A stretch of DNA of 64,000 nt from Microcebus murinus (lineage: Eukaryota; Chordata; Mammalia; Primates; Cheirogaleidae): positions 9,164,501 to 9,228,500 of the forward strand of contig NC_134119.1 in assembly GCF_040939455.1 (NCBI RefSeq), written 5' to 3'. Each line of letters starts with the position of its first letter. Position 1 is the first letter of the stretch. The notes beneath the pieces are model-generated. The model ran no database searches. It worked only from the letters and a program-made list of their open reading frames with translations, and was not told the origin of the DNA. Both the position numbers and the translations under genes were made by a program. Below are positions 44,890-57,950 of this stretch, one piece after another.

Positions 44890-45010
44890 ACAGGGTGTCC
44901 GAAAAGTCACCATACATAGGGAAAATGGGAAATTGTAGCTAAATGCACCTTTATGTGCAAAATGTTAAAATTTTACAAAATGTTTTCTTTGTACAGAGAC
45001 ATCCTGTAAA
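44890..45010. mobile_element. Possible mariner-related MITE
   Basis: Head 'CACAGGGTGTCCGAAAAGTC' and the reverse of tail 'GTACAGAGACATCCTGTA' give short imperfect inverted ends (roughly ACAGGRTGTC). The 121-bp block is non-coding and ends next to TA. It may belong to a mariner-derived MITE group (MARNA-like), but I am not sure. Confidence 0.4.
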
Positions 45011-45513
45011 TTAAAAATATCCATGATGATAAAATACACAGGAAAACAAACCAAGGTTATTCCATTTTATCTGGATGTTGTGATCTGCTAACGTTTATAA
45101 GCCTGAGGTACGCCTGTCGTTCAAAGGGGAACAGAAAATGATGGCACCAACCTGAGTCTTGCTCCTTCACTAACCAGAATGAAGGAGAATGATAAAGAAA
45201 ATAATTTTCATACTAAACATTTCAATGTACCACCTCAAATCATCTCAAGTACTCTCTGTGGTTCATGTGCCACACTTGGGGAAATACAAATCACAGTGAC
45301 CATGAAGATGCATCTGTCCTATCTCTGACAATGGGGAGCATCAATGAGACACAAATGCTGCACTCTGAAATCTGTCACCATGTTATTGAAGAGGCCATGC
45401 TTCATGGCGGGCAGCTCCATGAAGGCAGGCCAGTCCCTCCAAGACACGGGACTCCTCTGTCAGGCGATCAACTCTGCCAAATATCCTTAGAGCTGCCGTG
45501 CAGCCCAATAGGC

Positions 45514-45558
45514 TTCCACCGACCTTCCTTCCTTCCACCGACCTTCCTTCCTTCCTTC
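45514..45558 (+). repeat. Short minisatellite, (CTTCCACCGACCTTCCTTC)n
   Basis: The unit 'TTCCACCGACCTTCCTTCC' occurs twice in tandem with an extra CCTT run. Confidence 0.85.
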
Positions 45559-46732
45559 TCTCTTGGGTTCAGACCTCTCCTCGGTCCACTGACCACTCCC
45601 CAGCATCTCTCCCCATCCCTCTCCATCTCGCCCTGTAAGCATCTCCCCTAACAAGTCTCGTGTGTGTCTACCCTGCGTCCGCAGCCGCCTCTCGGAGAAC
45701 TCAGACTCACACATTGACATCACCTAATGCATCTTTTGCAGACAAAAGGAGTAGGCAGGACAAAGTTCCACTAAACTGTTTTGTTCAAATACCAGATGTC
45801 TCAAATAAGCAGCAGATAGAGTGAATCTCGGTCTATCTTCCCAAAAGCTTACACACTGCAGATTGTCTGTATTGTTGATTAAAGTTTCTTTTTAAAAAGC
45901 CACAAGATCTGTGTACTGGGACTAAGGAAGGCGAAGCTGACATTTTTGTGGTGGAATTTTAAAAAGCTGCTTTTATTTCCCTCCCGCAGACATTAGGCAA
46001 ACATCTACTTATCTTTGAAACCCAGCTCGAGCATCACCTGCCCTGAGAACTCGTCCCTGGTCTGACCACCCAGCGTTGGTCCTGTCTCTGCGTCCCCACA
46101 ATACCCCATTAGCCGCCCCTTCCAGAAAGCACTTACCACGCTGCATCGTAATGAGAGCCGAGTCAGCTTATGAGAATCAGGTTGAAAAGTCAGAGCCTAG
46201 AGCAATAATTATGTAGGGGGAAATTATCTTTCAAAATCCTTTTAAAAAGTCTCACGATGCAGATGGACCTACTGTTTCTCAACGAGTCCGTCATGGCTAG
46301 TTTTTCCTCCCCCGCTGGAAAAAAAATCACTGTGCCTTCAGTTAAGCACCTCATAAAGTAGTTGGCTTGCACACTATTTAGAAACCACATTGTGTGAAAA
46401 ATAGAACCATGTTGGATTTTTAAATGTGAGAATCACACTCAACACAAGAAGCTATTCTATGGGAGGCACAGGCAACCTGAGGCTGACTTCGAAAACTCCA
46501 GCTTCCCGCCCCCATCTCACCCGCCAGCTGGGGTCTGCGTGTATTGAACAGAATGGCAGCCCTGGACAGTTAAATAACATTTATTTCTCTCACTTTCTTA
46601 ACCCTTGTGTATTGCTGAGTTCACAAAAGTTAAACTCAGTACTTACTACAACTTCTATCTCCTTCGGTATTGTCTACTTGACTGGAAGCTTCCAGAACCT
46701 CATGCACTGTACACAGCTGGTATTCAAAATAT

Positions 46733-46773
46733 GAGAGAAGAAGGGAGGGAGGGAAAGAAGGAAGAAGGGACAG
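46733..46773 (+). repeat. Purine-rich GA simple repeat
   Basis: 'AGAAGAAGGGAGGGAGGGAA' followed by 'AGAAGGAAGAAGGGAC': a one-strand purine tract with potential triplex structure. Confidence 0.8.
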
Positions 46774-48309
46774 GTCCAAAAGATGGACCCCACACAAATT
46801 CATTCCTGGAAGGTGTCTCAGGTTGGGTTCTCCCAGGAGTAGATGCCAAGACAAGGATTTGACTAGAAGGTGATCCCAGGAAGCATAAGGAAGGGAGTAC
46901 AGAAGTGAGACAGTGAGCAAGTGATGGAATCCTTCCCTGAAGGGGGCATGAATGAGCAGACGACTGCTGTTGACAGCTGCAGCTCCATCCTACAGAGACT
47001 TCTGGAAGACAGGGTAGAACACAACTCCAAAGCCTTCTATGCTAGAGACGATTTGTATCCACCAACTCTACCCACGAGCAAAGGACCAACATTCCTATGG
47101 CAAGAGAACCCTCGCCCAGCCGAGATTCGCAGCGTGGCGGTGAGAAGCCACAGGCATGCATGAGAAGGTAGGTGAGAGAACATGGGTAGAACACATTCCC
47201 ACTGCCACAGAGGGAATGGTGCTCTGTTACTTTTATTTCAATCTCTGCCCACTTTCTTTCCAATAAAAATAATTTTACTTTTTTTTCTCACCAGTGAACA
47301 CTGTCAATTACAGCAAGAGTGAGAAAATGTGAACAGTTTGGGATTCTGATTTTTTTTCTTGTCCTTTGCAAAATACTTTTTTTTTCCTAATTATAGTTTA
47401 ACAGAGAGCCACTGTCACCCATGTCCCTCTCATGAATCATCTCTTTGTAATCTTTAGCTTTAAACCAATTTCTGAAATAAAAAAAAATATATTTGTAACA
47501 TTCTAATTTCACACATATTTTAGATATATAAATATATATACTAAATATATAAATCTATATAATGTTTCTGGCAATGAGTTGCATAGTATTCTTGACTGTT
47601 AGCATCATTTATACTTAAACGTTTATACTAAGCAGATTTTTATTAGTTAAAAGAAATTAAGATTGTGCAGACTTGAAAAGAATTCTCCCCTCATTATCCA
47701 TTAAGAGCTTATCATGATGAAATATTTGTTAAATTAAATTAAAGGTAAGAATTTAAAGGTAAAAATTAAAGATCACAAGATCATGAGGCAAGCAGGCTTT
47801 ACTTTAAATTTTCACATACATGCTGGCACTTGACTGCTTAAATAGAGGGTGGAGAAGTGGGGAGATAAGTTGCATAATTCTGATTTAATGCCCTGGATTC
47901 GGGCAGCCTATTCAGAAGTTGTGAAAAACCGAAATGGAGATTCTTATTCTACAACCAACCGATGGAATATGAACTTAGACATTCGTGGTTCTCATTACAT
48001 CTTCGTACATCAGTATTTCTAGCCTGTTCATTGGCCTAAGCCCGAGATGAATCTTTCACCTGTAGGATATTACGTGGCTTGTTCACTGGAATACTAATTC
48101 TTCTCGTTCAAACCCCAGTCCGTGACATTGAGCAGCGTGTTGCGAAGTTCACAAAGGTGCACTTTCCTGTAAGCAGAGGCCGTGCGTGCGTCCCAGATCT
48201 CTGTGCTCTGCTGCTGGGGAGGGAATGGTGAGCTCACTCGCTCCGAGCTAAGCCCCAACCTCGGCAGCCTTCGTGACTCATCCCCTCAATCTCTGTCCTT
48301 GAGCTTCAG

Positions 48310-48760
48310 CCCCCTGCCCTGATCTCTCCCCACTGCCATATGGACCCCTCCTTAAATAAATAACTCCAGTGTTTAAAACTCCTAGAAGTTTGTGTTATCT
48401 TAGGGAAGCCTACGGTGCTTTTTACGGTAAAGAAGGGAATTGGTTCCATTGTGACCACGGCACAGAAACAGGATGGACTCCACTCAACATTCGGCTCAGA
48501 CAGCAAGACTCATGACATGGCACACAGAGAGTGAGTGAACAGGTTTATTACTCACATAATGAGGCTCTCTGGGGAGAGTAGAGCAGGCCCCAAGCAGATC
48601 CAAAATTCCTTGAGAGCAGCGAGAGATTTACTCGGGCTTTTGTGGTGGCTAAGGGGTGGCTCACAGGAGGGTTCCCATGCAGGGTTTGAGCTTCCTGCCA
48701 GCACCAAACTAAGGATTACCCAGAATTTCCTATCAGTTTTCCCAGATGTGGAATAGACAG
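48310..48760 (-). repeat. Possible LTR fragment, antisense
   Basis: The minus strand has 'GTAATAAACCTGTTCACTC' near 48545 and the + text 'CTCTCTGGGGAGAGTAGAGC', a layout seen in old LTRs. No termini or duplication could be defined. Weak call. Confidence 0.3.
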
Positions 48761-48922
48761 GGAGGAAGAATGAATGAGGCTTAAAGGCTGTCAGCAGTGA
48801 AACATCAAAAAAAGGGAGTCAGACTCTTTTTTTTTCAATGCCTTAATTTCATCAGAGAATTAGGTAAACTTCCGATTACAAAACCAAGGCCAAAATAAAT
48901 TTGCAAAATTAAAATGCATTGA

Positions 48923-48949
48923 ATAATCCAGTCCATTTAACTGGATTAT
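48923..48949. other. Perfect 10-bp inverted repeat
   Basis: ATAATCCAGT, 7-base spacer, ACTGGATTAT. It could form a small stem-loop; no gene context. Confidence 0.7.
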
Positions 48950-49584
48950 ATTTCAACATGGACATGATTTTGTTCCCCCAAATAACTTTCACTTAGGAAG
49001 ATTACTTTCTTCCAATATGCGGAACGACAAAACATGCACTTTCTTCTCTCAATCGCTAAGGAAGAGATTTTCTCTCTTGATGGGCCAACGGTCTTTTTTT
49101 GCTGCTCTTTTCTCTTCTTCTCTCCCTAGTTTCCCCTCTCCACCAAGCTTCTTTGGATGCACTTGCTCATCTTTATAATCTTGACGCTTATTTCTGCAGA
49201 GGCCAAGAAAACGAGGTGTCCTTGTGAGCGCAAAATAAGAACTGTGATTCGTACACCAATCACACGTCTCCTTCCTCTTGGCCTAAGACTGTTCACTACA
49301 TGGACACCACTTTCACAGAGGTGGAATCAGTAGGCCTGGCAACTTCACCAAGTAGCCAGGCATTCAGATGAGTCATGCGCAAGGAATATTCTGAAAGTGA
49401 AGACATTTCTTGAGCAGCATCCTTAGGACTTTCAGGCACCCCGGTAGGCTTTCTTACAGAATCGTTCAATTTTATCTGGAACTGACCGTCCTCAACGACA
49501 CACCCTGTCCCTGGAGTCAGACTCTTTATTACAATTTCCTGTTAGGGTCAGATCTCTATATATTGATATAATAATAATCATACA
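48950..49584. other. Unassigned stretch
   Basis: No gene or repeat recognised. Confidence 0.35.
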
Positions 49585-49690
49585 TAATAAAATGGTTATT
49601 TGGGAATCTACTACACGCCAGACACAGCACCAACTATTTACATACATCATTTTTTTTTTTAATTCTCACAACAACCCTGAGAGTTAGTGT
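49585..49690 (-). repeat. MIR fragment, antisense
   Basis: 'CTACTACACGCCAGACACAG' and 'CTCACAACAACCCTGAGAGT' are the antisense MIR 3' half; a T run interrupts it. Confidence 0.65.
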
Positions 49691-50384
49691 CTTTCTTTGG
49701 GTTCTCTCCAAAGGAAAAGTTGCAGGATTTGAAAAGAAGCTACTTATTTGGGGAGTTAGGACAGGAACATGGAGATGGACTGGGAAAGTGACACAGGGTG
49801 GGAGGAAAGGCGACAGAGGCAGCTATAACAAGCTGGTTGCACTGCCAGTGTCTGGAACTCAATCCAACCAAGGACCCACTGGGAGACTGAGTGCAACATG
49901 GAGCTGTGCCCTGTGGGGGAAGGAGGCAGGATATTCATCCACCAGCTCCTGTCCTCATCATTCGTGGGTCGCTCCTGGGGGCACCACCCCTGCCACTCCC
50001 AGGCTGCCCACGTGCTGGTTGAGCTGCTGCTTACAGCCAGAGAAAGCCTTCAAGTAGAGACGCTGGTGCTGGAAGTGAGACGCTATCAGCAGGTATGGGG
50101 ACCTTCCTCTGAACAGCAGGGCACGCCCAAGGTGAGCCATGGAGATACAGGCAAGGTAGCTCCTACCTACCTGCAGGCAGGAGCTCTCATTGTCCCCATT
50201 TCATGGATGGAGCTGTGAAAACTCAGAGAGGTTAAATAATGTTTTCTGTGGTCATACATATAATGACTAGAGAGCTGTAACTAAAACCCCAGGCCACGTC
50301 ACTCTTGAGCTACATTCTTAAGCAAGACACCCTGGTATATTAAGGAGAGGGAAAGAGGGAAATTGAAACTAACAGAGGTGGTGG

Positions 50385-50618
50385 GGCAGAGCAGTAAGAA
50401 CACGGGCTTTGAAGTCAAACCGTATCATCTCAAATTTGGACACTACCCCTTACTAGCATGGTAACCTTGGGCCAGTTTATTAGCCTCTCTGTGCCTCAGT
50501 TTCATCATCTGTACAATGGGGACAGCACTGCACCTACACCAATCACCTAGTTGTTAAATGGGTTTACACGATGCCTTAGAGTTGCCTTTCCTAAGCCACT
50601 ATATAAATGCCAAATAAA
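50385..50618 (+). repeat. MIR SINE
   Basis: 'GTAAGAACACGGGCTTTGAA', 'GTGCCTCAGTTTCATCATCT' and 'GTACAATGGGGACAGCACTG' give a near full-length sense MIR. Confidence 0.85.
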
Positions 50619-51324
50619 TGCTGTCATTTTTTTCGCATGTTTGTTGAGTGTCAGTTCAGGAGTATCTTGAAACCTGGTTTTCATTCCAAACCAATAGTTT
50701 TAGAATATAATTAGTGTGACCTGGTTTCCTTTTTGGAAACCATTTTATATGGTTATATAGTTTCTAAATTACATGTTGGCCTCCCTCCCTTCTCTCTTCT
50801 CTGTTTCACCTTCTCAATCTTTCACCACGTTGCCTGCCCTAACTTCCCAAATCAATTGCTTCTTTTCAAATCCTTCAAGTTCTCTTTTTTGGGGGAACCC
50901 AAACAACTAAAAAATATAAAAATATATTTATAAAATATGTATCTGCCTATGCAACACATTAGGCCACAAATAAGAAAATTACTCCAGTTGTGTTCAGGTT
51001 CTGATCCCTTTCAGATGGGATTTACATGACTTATCTTTCTAAATGCCAAACTTTACACAAGCAACAGCAACACTCTACCCTGGTTGAGTTCTCCACTCCA
51101 GCCTTTGATTAGGCAACACATGGGTTAGAGAAAGGTAGATTAAAAAAATCAAACAAAACTCAGGTTTCCTGGCTGCTCAGTGTCTGGAATCCCTGGCCCG
51201 TTTCAGTGGACACAGAGTCAAGGAAAAGCCTACCCGGGAGGTGCTCTGTTGACCAGGAATTCTGGCTGCGTTATCTCTGGACCATTCTTCCTCTCTACCC
51301 CGTCCCTTTCCCCATGCTCAGTAA
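50619..51324. other. Unassigned stretch
   Basis: No gene or repeat recognised. Confidence 0.35.
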
Positions 51325-51440
51325 TAATGACAGCCAATACTTACTAGGAACTGACTGTGGGTCCAACACTATATGAAGCATTTTAAATATATTCACATAT
51401 TTAACCATTACAACAGCCCTAGGAGGTAGGCAAGGCATGC
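51325..51440 (-). repeat. MIR fragment, antisense
   Basis: 'AAGCATTTTAAATATATTCA' and 'CATTACAACAGCCCTAGGAG' match the antisense 3' half of MIR. Confidence 0.65.
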
Positions 51441-51640
51441 AGGGAATTAGGCTGACTTCTTTGAAGAACAGTTCAATTGGCCATTTGTGTCGTGGGCAGC
51501 CAATCTAATGGGTACCAATATTTTAAAAGTGGCTTTGGGCAGGCAGGTGGGAGCTGTTTCCTAAATTTCTGCCCATCTATCTACTCACAAGAACTCCCTG
51601 CAACCCTGATTTAGAGCCCCTTACCCAAGTACAACCCCAA

Positions 51641-51950
51641 ACAAAGCTTTTTTTTAATTTCAGCATATTATGGGGGTACAAATTTTAAGGTTTCAAATAA
51701 TGCCCTTCCCCTCCTCACAAGTCTGAGTTTCCAGCATGACCATCCCTGAGACGGTGCACATCTCACTCATTATATATGTATATACCCGCCCCCTCCCCCC
51801 TCCTACCTGCCCTATACCCAATTACTGTAGTTCCTATGTGTCCACTTAGGTGCTGCTCAGTTAATACCAGTTTGCTGGTGAGTATATGTGGTGCTTGTTT
51901 TCCCATTCTTGGGATACTTCACTTAGTAATATGGGTTCCAACCCCACAGA
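51641..51950 (-). mobile_element. Strepsirrhine-type L1 3' end, antisense
   Basis: Poly(T), then 'CATATTATGGGGGTACAAAT', the reverse complement of the 3' UTR signature at 4580. 'GAGACGGTGCACATCTCACT' and 'CATTCTTGGGATACTTCACT' follow, as in lemur L1 3' UTRs. It is 5'-truncated. Confidence 0.7.
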
Positions 51951-54299
51951 GATATCCTTGGATATTCAAGCAAAGAGAAGGAGAGAAACGCAGAATATGT
52001 GAATAAAAACAAGTTTTTTAATAGAGCTGGCTAAAACAGTCACTCCACAAACTGCTTATCAGGTGTGTTTTTTTTAATCAAGAAAATCTTCAGAGATTTC
52101 AGCTCAAAAATATAATGTACCTTCTTTCATCAGTAGTCTCTTTCCATCTTCCTTTAACACCAAGTAACACCCTCACCTTGTAGCTTTTGATTTTTTTAAC
52201 AGATTCTGCAGTAAGTTAGTCTAAGATGAGTGTTATCATTCTATCCCAGATAAGATCCTATAAGCTGAGTCTACATTTGTTCTGCGTTTTGAGGAATAGA
52301 GGTATACCCTGGAGGAATGCGCTGGATGCTATGGTTAATTAACTAATTTACTCAATCAAGTTTAACAGTGGTTTTAACTTTAATGAGACCATTACATTTT
52401 AATATGGAAATAACAGCCTTGTATCCTTAACAATCCCCACAGTGTGCAAACCCGCCTCCCTCTTCCGCCCACTTTGCTCTGCTGTTGATGTTGATTTGTG
52501 AACCTGAACGCCTGCATGTAACATGCAGAACTGTAACACACATGCCCAGGGCCCATTACGGACACACCCCACATAAACCACTCTTCTGCCTTCTGGTGGA
52601 ACCAGCCCTGTACTTTAAAACCACACAGGGCTTGTCACTCGTGGTTAAGAGCCAAAGTCTTAATATCGGCAGAGCTCTTTCCAGATAAAAGTGGAATGGG
52701 AGCTTCTGATACTGAAAACTGGTGTAGAGGAGGACGGAAGGTGGACAGCATCAGAAAATCCAAAAAGAGAGAAACAAAAGGAAGTGTAGCCACATGTGCA
52801 CGATGGCTCCCAGTTGTCCTAGAGAGACCTACCCTTGGGCTACCATCCCCAAACTGGGTTGCAGTTAATTGGGGCTCCTCTGAAGGCCAGCAAATCATTA
52901 ATATAACGGCTTTCCAAGCTCTTATTGAGAACTTTTATTATCCCAGATACAGTACTTTGGAGATTAACTACGAAAAGTTTTACAAGACGGTGAAGGTAAT
53001 GAATCATGAATTCTGTAAGGGTAAACCTAACATGCTGAAACCAAGTACAGCTGTCTTATATTTGCTCTGTGTGCATTTTGCTACCCGTAATTTTGTCATC
53101 AATTTTCATCTTTTGTTTAAACATATTTGTCTTTTGGACAAGATAGGTCATATTTCATAGGTTTGATGAATTTTCTCCTTGGTCCAGTTTTACAGAATTT
53201 GCACTTAATTAATTGCCCAACCTTTAATTCGACAGACTGTTTTTAATGGCTATGTAGTTTCAAAAGCATATACACAGTGGAATTTCGAAAAAGTAATTGT
53301 TTTTGTGTCACTTCCAAAGAAAGTCGCAATTATTAAAATGTGTAAATAATTTGTCAAATGCGCAATGGGCAATAATTAGGAAGATATCAAATAAACCTTT
53401 AATGGATATTTTTAATTTGGTGTTCAGCAGGAATATTTAAATAATGCAACAAAATATGTCATTTCTCTCCTCAGGACTAGAGAAGCCAAATTCCGGCGTG
53501 AAAATGCACCTTTCAATTGCACAGACTGGGTCATAATGGAGGTGACACTCATAAAAGATTTTCTAGCTCTTAGCAGAGCTGTAAACCAGGACCCCCTCAT
53601 CCAGGCAGACAGCACAGCATCTGAAAATCTGCCTATCAAAAGCATCATTCAAGCCACAAGGCTCTTCTGTGCCTGGTAAAAGGCAGGCAGGAAAAGAGGA
53701 GACAAAGGTCAGTTGTTGTCAATTCTTTATAAATGTGACGGTGCTGGCAGTTTGCAAGGGACTGCTATGTTTCCCTAGCAACTTTGTGTGTGTGCAGATG
53801 CGTCGAAGACATTTTTTCTTCTTGTTATTTTCAGATCGTCTTTTGTACTGCGGACTATTTCGAATGTATTCTCCCAGTTACATGGGCCTTTTCATTAAGA
53901 GGATTAAGAGGCTGACATTTTTTGGAAGGAAGGTCAGCTGAGTTTGGGGTGGTAAAAGCCAGAGTTCTGTCTTTAGTCAGAGTACAAATCAAAAGCAGGA
54001 GGGCAGAGCGCCGGGGTAGAGAAAATATAGTAAGACCAAAAGAAAACTGAAAGTACCTATTTTCTAAAAATTGGAGGCTGAGATACCATGACAGGCCTGA
54101 GATGGTACTTTGTCATCTCTTTTAAAGACACATTAAGCAAATTTTTGGAGCAGACCCCACCCCACCCTCTATATCCTCCCCTTAATTCTGTGATTGTTTG
54201 AGAGCCTGGAGCTAATGTATAATTTTGGTTCATCCATTCCTCTTTGTTTATTAGCGGCAGGGAAGGGACATTTGGAAATAACTAACCAAGCTCTGCTCT
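51951..54299. other. Unassigned intergenic stretch
   Basis: No gene or confident repeat. A 154-codon + frame at 52696-53160 has no recognisable domain, and its AT-rich second half looks like chance. Confidence 0.35.
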
Positions 54300-54364
54300 T
54301 TATTAGTGCATCTACATTTATTCAGCACCTATGAATTTCCAGGCATTGTGCTGGAAACTTCTTC
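54300..54364 (-). repeat. L2 LINE fragment, antisense
   Basis: 'TACATTTATTCAGCACCTAT' and 'CAGGCATTGTGCTGGAAACT' are the antisense L2 end. Confidence 0.5.
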
Positions 54365-54374
54365 TGTAGCAGGC

Positions 54375-54645
54375 ACTATAATAAATATTTTAGGCTTTTC
54401 AGACCATATAGTCTCTGGCAACTACTAAACTCTACCATTGGCCACAGTAGCACAAACGCAGCCACAGACAATATGTCAATGCACAGGCATGGCGAAGTTC
54501 CAATAAAGCTTTACATATAGACACTGAAATTTGAATTGCACATAATTTTCATGTGTCACAAAATTGTTCTCGTCTGGGACCATTTAAAAATGTACAGAGC
54601 ATTCTTAACTGGAGGCCCACACAGAAACAGGCGGCGGGCTAGACA
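54375..54645 (-). mobile_element. MER33/MER3-type hAT transposon, antisense
   Basis: 'AATATTTTAGGCTTTTCAGA', 'CCATATAGTCTCTGGCAACT', 'GTTCCAATAAAGCTTTACAT' and 'AACAGGCGGCGGGCTAGAC' follow the reverse-strand order of this hAT family. Confidence 0.75.
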
Positions 54646-55969
54646 TGACGGCGGTGGGGAGGGGGGCTGTGGTTTGCTGACCCAGGGGCTGCCCTCTCCT
54701 GGGTCTGACACCGTAGATGGGACACAGACAGGATGTAAAAGAACCTATAAACAAGGTGACATCAGGTTACAGTAAGTGATATGAAGGAAATAAAATAGAA
54801 TGACATGCTAAAGAATGACTGAGCAGGGCGGTTGCTGCAGATAAAGCTGTCAGGAAGGGTCTCCCTGGGACCCAAATGACAAAGGGATCCAGTCCACTGT
54901 TCACCTGGGCATCTCTGAGCAGACTGCGAATTCTCTAAGGCCCCTGCACTTACATCTAATTATGAATTCCTCCATTTGCACTGCAAAATGCCACAAAACA
55001 GAGCAATTGATTCACTCAACCTTGTTATCAAAATTGTAAGAGATAAGCATATGCTAGTAAGAATAATCATACCTATTAATATTTACAGATTTCTAGGTGC
55101 TATGTGGAACATCTAATCCCCAGCCACTAGGAGATATGCGTTTTAAACATGCAATGCAGGTTTTCAAAGCAGTTTTTAAAAAATTTTTTTAATTGGAAAT
55201 AGTGCCATGACCTGAGGTCATTTTTATTCTCGTTTCAAAACTTATGAAGTCTAAATAACAGCACACTCTCAAATTATAACCTTGAATTGACTGGGCCTCT
55301 TTTATTTACATCTTATTGAACTATGGTAACTTTATTTTTCACAGTTTTGAAGGCATTAAAAACAAAAACAAAAGCAAAATTATCTTCATGAATGTTTTCT
55401 TGGGGAAGAGAGAGAATCACAAAGGGATTCCCTGCTTAATTTGTCATTTAGGGGACAGGCCAAATGTGAACAATATTCCTACTCTCCTCAAAATTTGCTG
55501 GCTAATTTCAAACCCAAGGCTGAAGAATTTGATGGTACTTTTTTTGTTCAAATGGTTTTAAAGTGGGCCTTCCAACAGTTCTGAAACAGGAAGCTGGTGC
55601 CTGGGTTGCTATTAGTTGGTAAAAGTGAACTCAAGATTTCTAGCCTATACTAGTGTTAAGGCTTAAAGGGTTATTGTGTTGGTTAGTTGGTTGGTTTTAC
55701 ATTAACAACTATTGATAGTCGTGTTAAAGGTTTTTGCTGCCCCTTACGTAGAAATTACTATTTCTACTTTTGTGCCTTTTCTAAAATCAACCTTACATGT
55801 GTGAGCACACACACACACACACACACACATACACACACAACTATACATTCTCTTAACAACCATATCCATGAGCTCTTCCCAGATCCACTCAAAATTTTCC
55901 TTTTCTTGACAATATTTTCACTAATTTTATAGAAACTATAAGAATTCTAAGGGAGGCCTGAGTCCTCAA
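54646..55969. other. Unassigned stretch with (AC)n repeat
   Basis: No gene recognised; a short AC microsatellite lies at 55806-55838. Confidence 0.4.
55806..55838 (+). repeat. (AC)n microsatellite
   Basis: About 15 AC units with one AT interruption. Confidence 0.95.
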
Positions 55970-56152
55970 CTTGGCACCTCACTGATGGTGTGATCTTGGA
56001 CAAGTTGCTCCATTTCCCTGACTGTAAAATGGGCCGGTAAACCCCGGCCCCTTCCCAACTCTCATAGCTCCTGTTAGTATCAAATGAAATGGCACATGTA
56101 AAAACAATGAGAGAGTTATAAGATTATAAAATGCTTGTAGATATTACCATTA
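55970..56152 (+). repeat. MIR SINE
   Basis: 'GTGTGATCTTGGACAAGTTG', 'CCTGACTGTAAAATGGGCCG' and 'ATCAAATGAAATGGCACATG' match MIR in sense order. Confidence 0.75.
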
Positions 56153-56787
56153 TGATCCTCTGTTGTGATATCACCAACACCTGGGTCTTCAGTCTGCATA
56201 AGACCATGTTAATTTGTGTTTGTTGACATGCTGCTGGTAACCAAGTTCAAATTTCACTATAAATTTCCTGAAAACACAGAATTGGGCTTCATCATTTCTT
56301 CTACTTGCTTCCTGTTGTGTTGTGCTCACAGTAGGTCTACTGGGAGACTAATAATCACAGAGACCTTTCCCAGCGGCAAATGGCATTTCTCTACACATAA
56401 TGCTGGTCACCACTGAAAGAGGGTGCCCTTCCTCAGACTCACACCTTGAGAGAGGGTTCCCCTAGGTATATGCCTCACACTGCAAGTCCCAGAGATGTTC
56501 TGCAGAATAAGAGTGTTGTGGCCAAACAATTGAGGGGTGTACCTTATTGCAACCCTCTTAGAGAAGTTGTGAAGTTTTATAGTATGTTAAAGGTTACAGA
56601 ATTTCTGCTGAAAGGTAGACACCTTTGTTTGCTCTTGGGTGTCACAAACCTATCTGAAGAGAGATACTTTCCATTAGCACCCATTTGTATCCCTGCTGAA
56701 CATGTGTCCCATCACAGTCACTTTAGCAAATGTCCCCGAAGAGTGTTTTGCAAACTACAGTTCATAAAATCAATTTAGTGGACGAGA

Positions 56788-57108
56788 GCAGGGATCGGCA
56801 AGCTACGTCCCATGGGCCAAATCCAGCCCACCACCAGTTTTTGTATGGCCTGCAAGCTGAGAATGATTTTTTTAAAAAAATTTATATTTTGTGGCACAAG
56901 AAAATTATATGAAATTCAAATTTCAGTGTCCATAAGTAAAGTGTTTTTGGAACACAGTCATGCCCATTCATTTGTGCTTTATCTATGGCTACTTTTACAC
57001 GACAACAGGAGAGCTGAGGAGTTGCAACAAAGACCACATGGCCCTCAAAGCCAAAAACATTTACTATCTGGCCTTTTACAGAAAAAGTTTTCTAACCTTG
57101 GTCTAAAT
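56788..57108 (+). mobile_element. MER33-type hAT transposon, near full length
   Basis: Head 'CAGGGATCGGCAAGCTACGT', interior 'ATGAAATTCAAATTTCAGTG' and 'GTGTTTTTGGAACACAGTCA', tail 'TGGCCTTTTACAGAAAAAGT'. At ~320 bp it is close to the size I associate with MER33. Non-coding. Confidence 0.8.
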
Positions 57109-57764
57109 GATCACTTTTAAAAGTGAAATAGAAAAGAGTGGAAAATGCCAAAATGTATCACATGTAGGAAGGAATAATTGATGTTGTATGGTGCATTTGC
57201 TTCAACAAAGGTATGCATATTATGAATGAGTCACAATATAAAATATATTCCTTACTATGTATCGCAGTCCAAAAAAAATTGTTTTAATTTTTCCAAAAAT
57301 AAATTAGAACCTGCCTATGTCTTTTGCCTACAATTCAATGAGGTCTACATAGGTACCTGGATGGTAAGCAAAAGAGAAAGAATAAAAAGAACTGATTGAT
57401 GAATCCACAGACTCTACCAGCCATGTCTGCATAAAGCATCTCATTGAAGGTTCTTTTCTAATAAGAAAGAGGTGAAATTAGTCAAAAAAGTAGTATAATG
57501 ATCTACAGAATATGCACTCTTATATTGAGAGGGTTTATCAAAGACTACACTGAATCAATGTAAAAGGTTACTGGTTTTGTAACTTCAAAAGGGGCTCCAT
57601 TTCTAAAATAACCCACCCACCCATCCGACACACAGTCATCAGATCTGGAAATGCTTGAAGTGAGGAGATGCAGGGGGCCTGAGTAAAACTATCCAGGTAA
57701 TAATTATAACAACTAAGTAATAAAATTATTATAACTAAAATAATATTAAAATAATATTTATTCA

Positions 57765-57950
57765 ACATCTATTAGCAGGGATTATACTAAGCACTTTTAT
57801 CTCATTCAGTCCTTAAAATTATATAGGCATAATTACCATCAGCATTTTCTAGTAAAAGATACCGAAGCACAAAGAGGCTAACTAACTTGCCCAAGATCAC
57901 CCAGGGAGTAAGAAGACAAGATGGGATTTGAACCCAGAAAGTAGTATTGT
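57765..57950 (-). repeat. MIR SINE, antisense
   Basis: 'TACCGAAGCACAAAGAGGCT', 'CTTGCCCAAGATCACCCAGG' and 'GATGGGATTTGAACCCAG' are the antisense MIR core and B box. Confidence 0.8.

Larger units (their letters stand above)
45011..48309. other. Unassigned intergenic stretch
   Basis: No confident gene or repeat apart from simple sequence at 45514-45558 and a purine tract near 46733-46773. AT-rich at 47480-47560. Confidence 0.35.

Noticed and set aside
52696..53160. 154-codon plus-strand open frame
   Set aside because: No recognisable domain, no signal of coding composition, and no splice sites or promoter that I can support.
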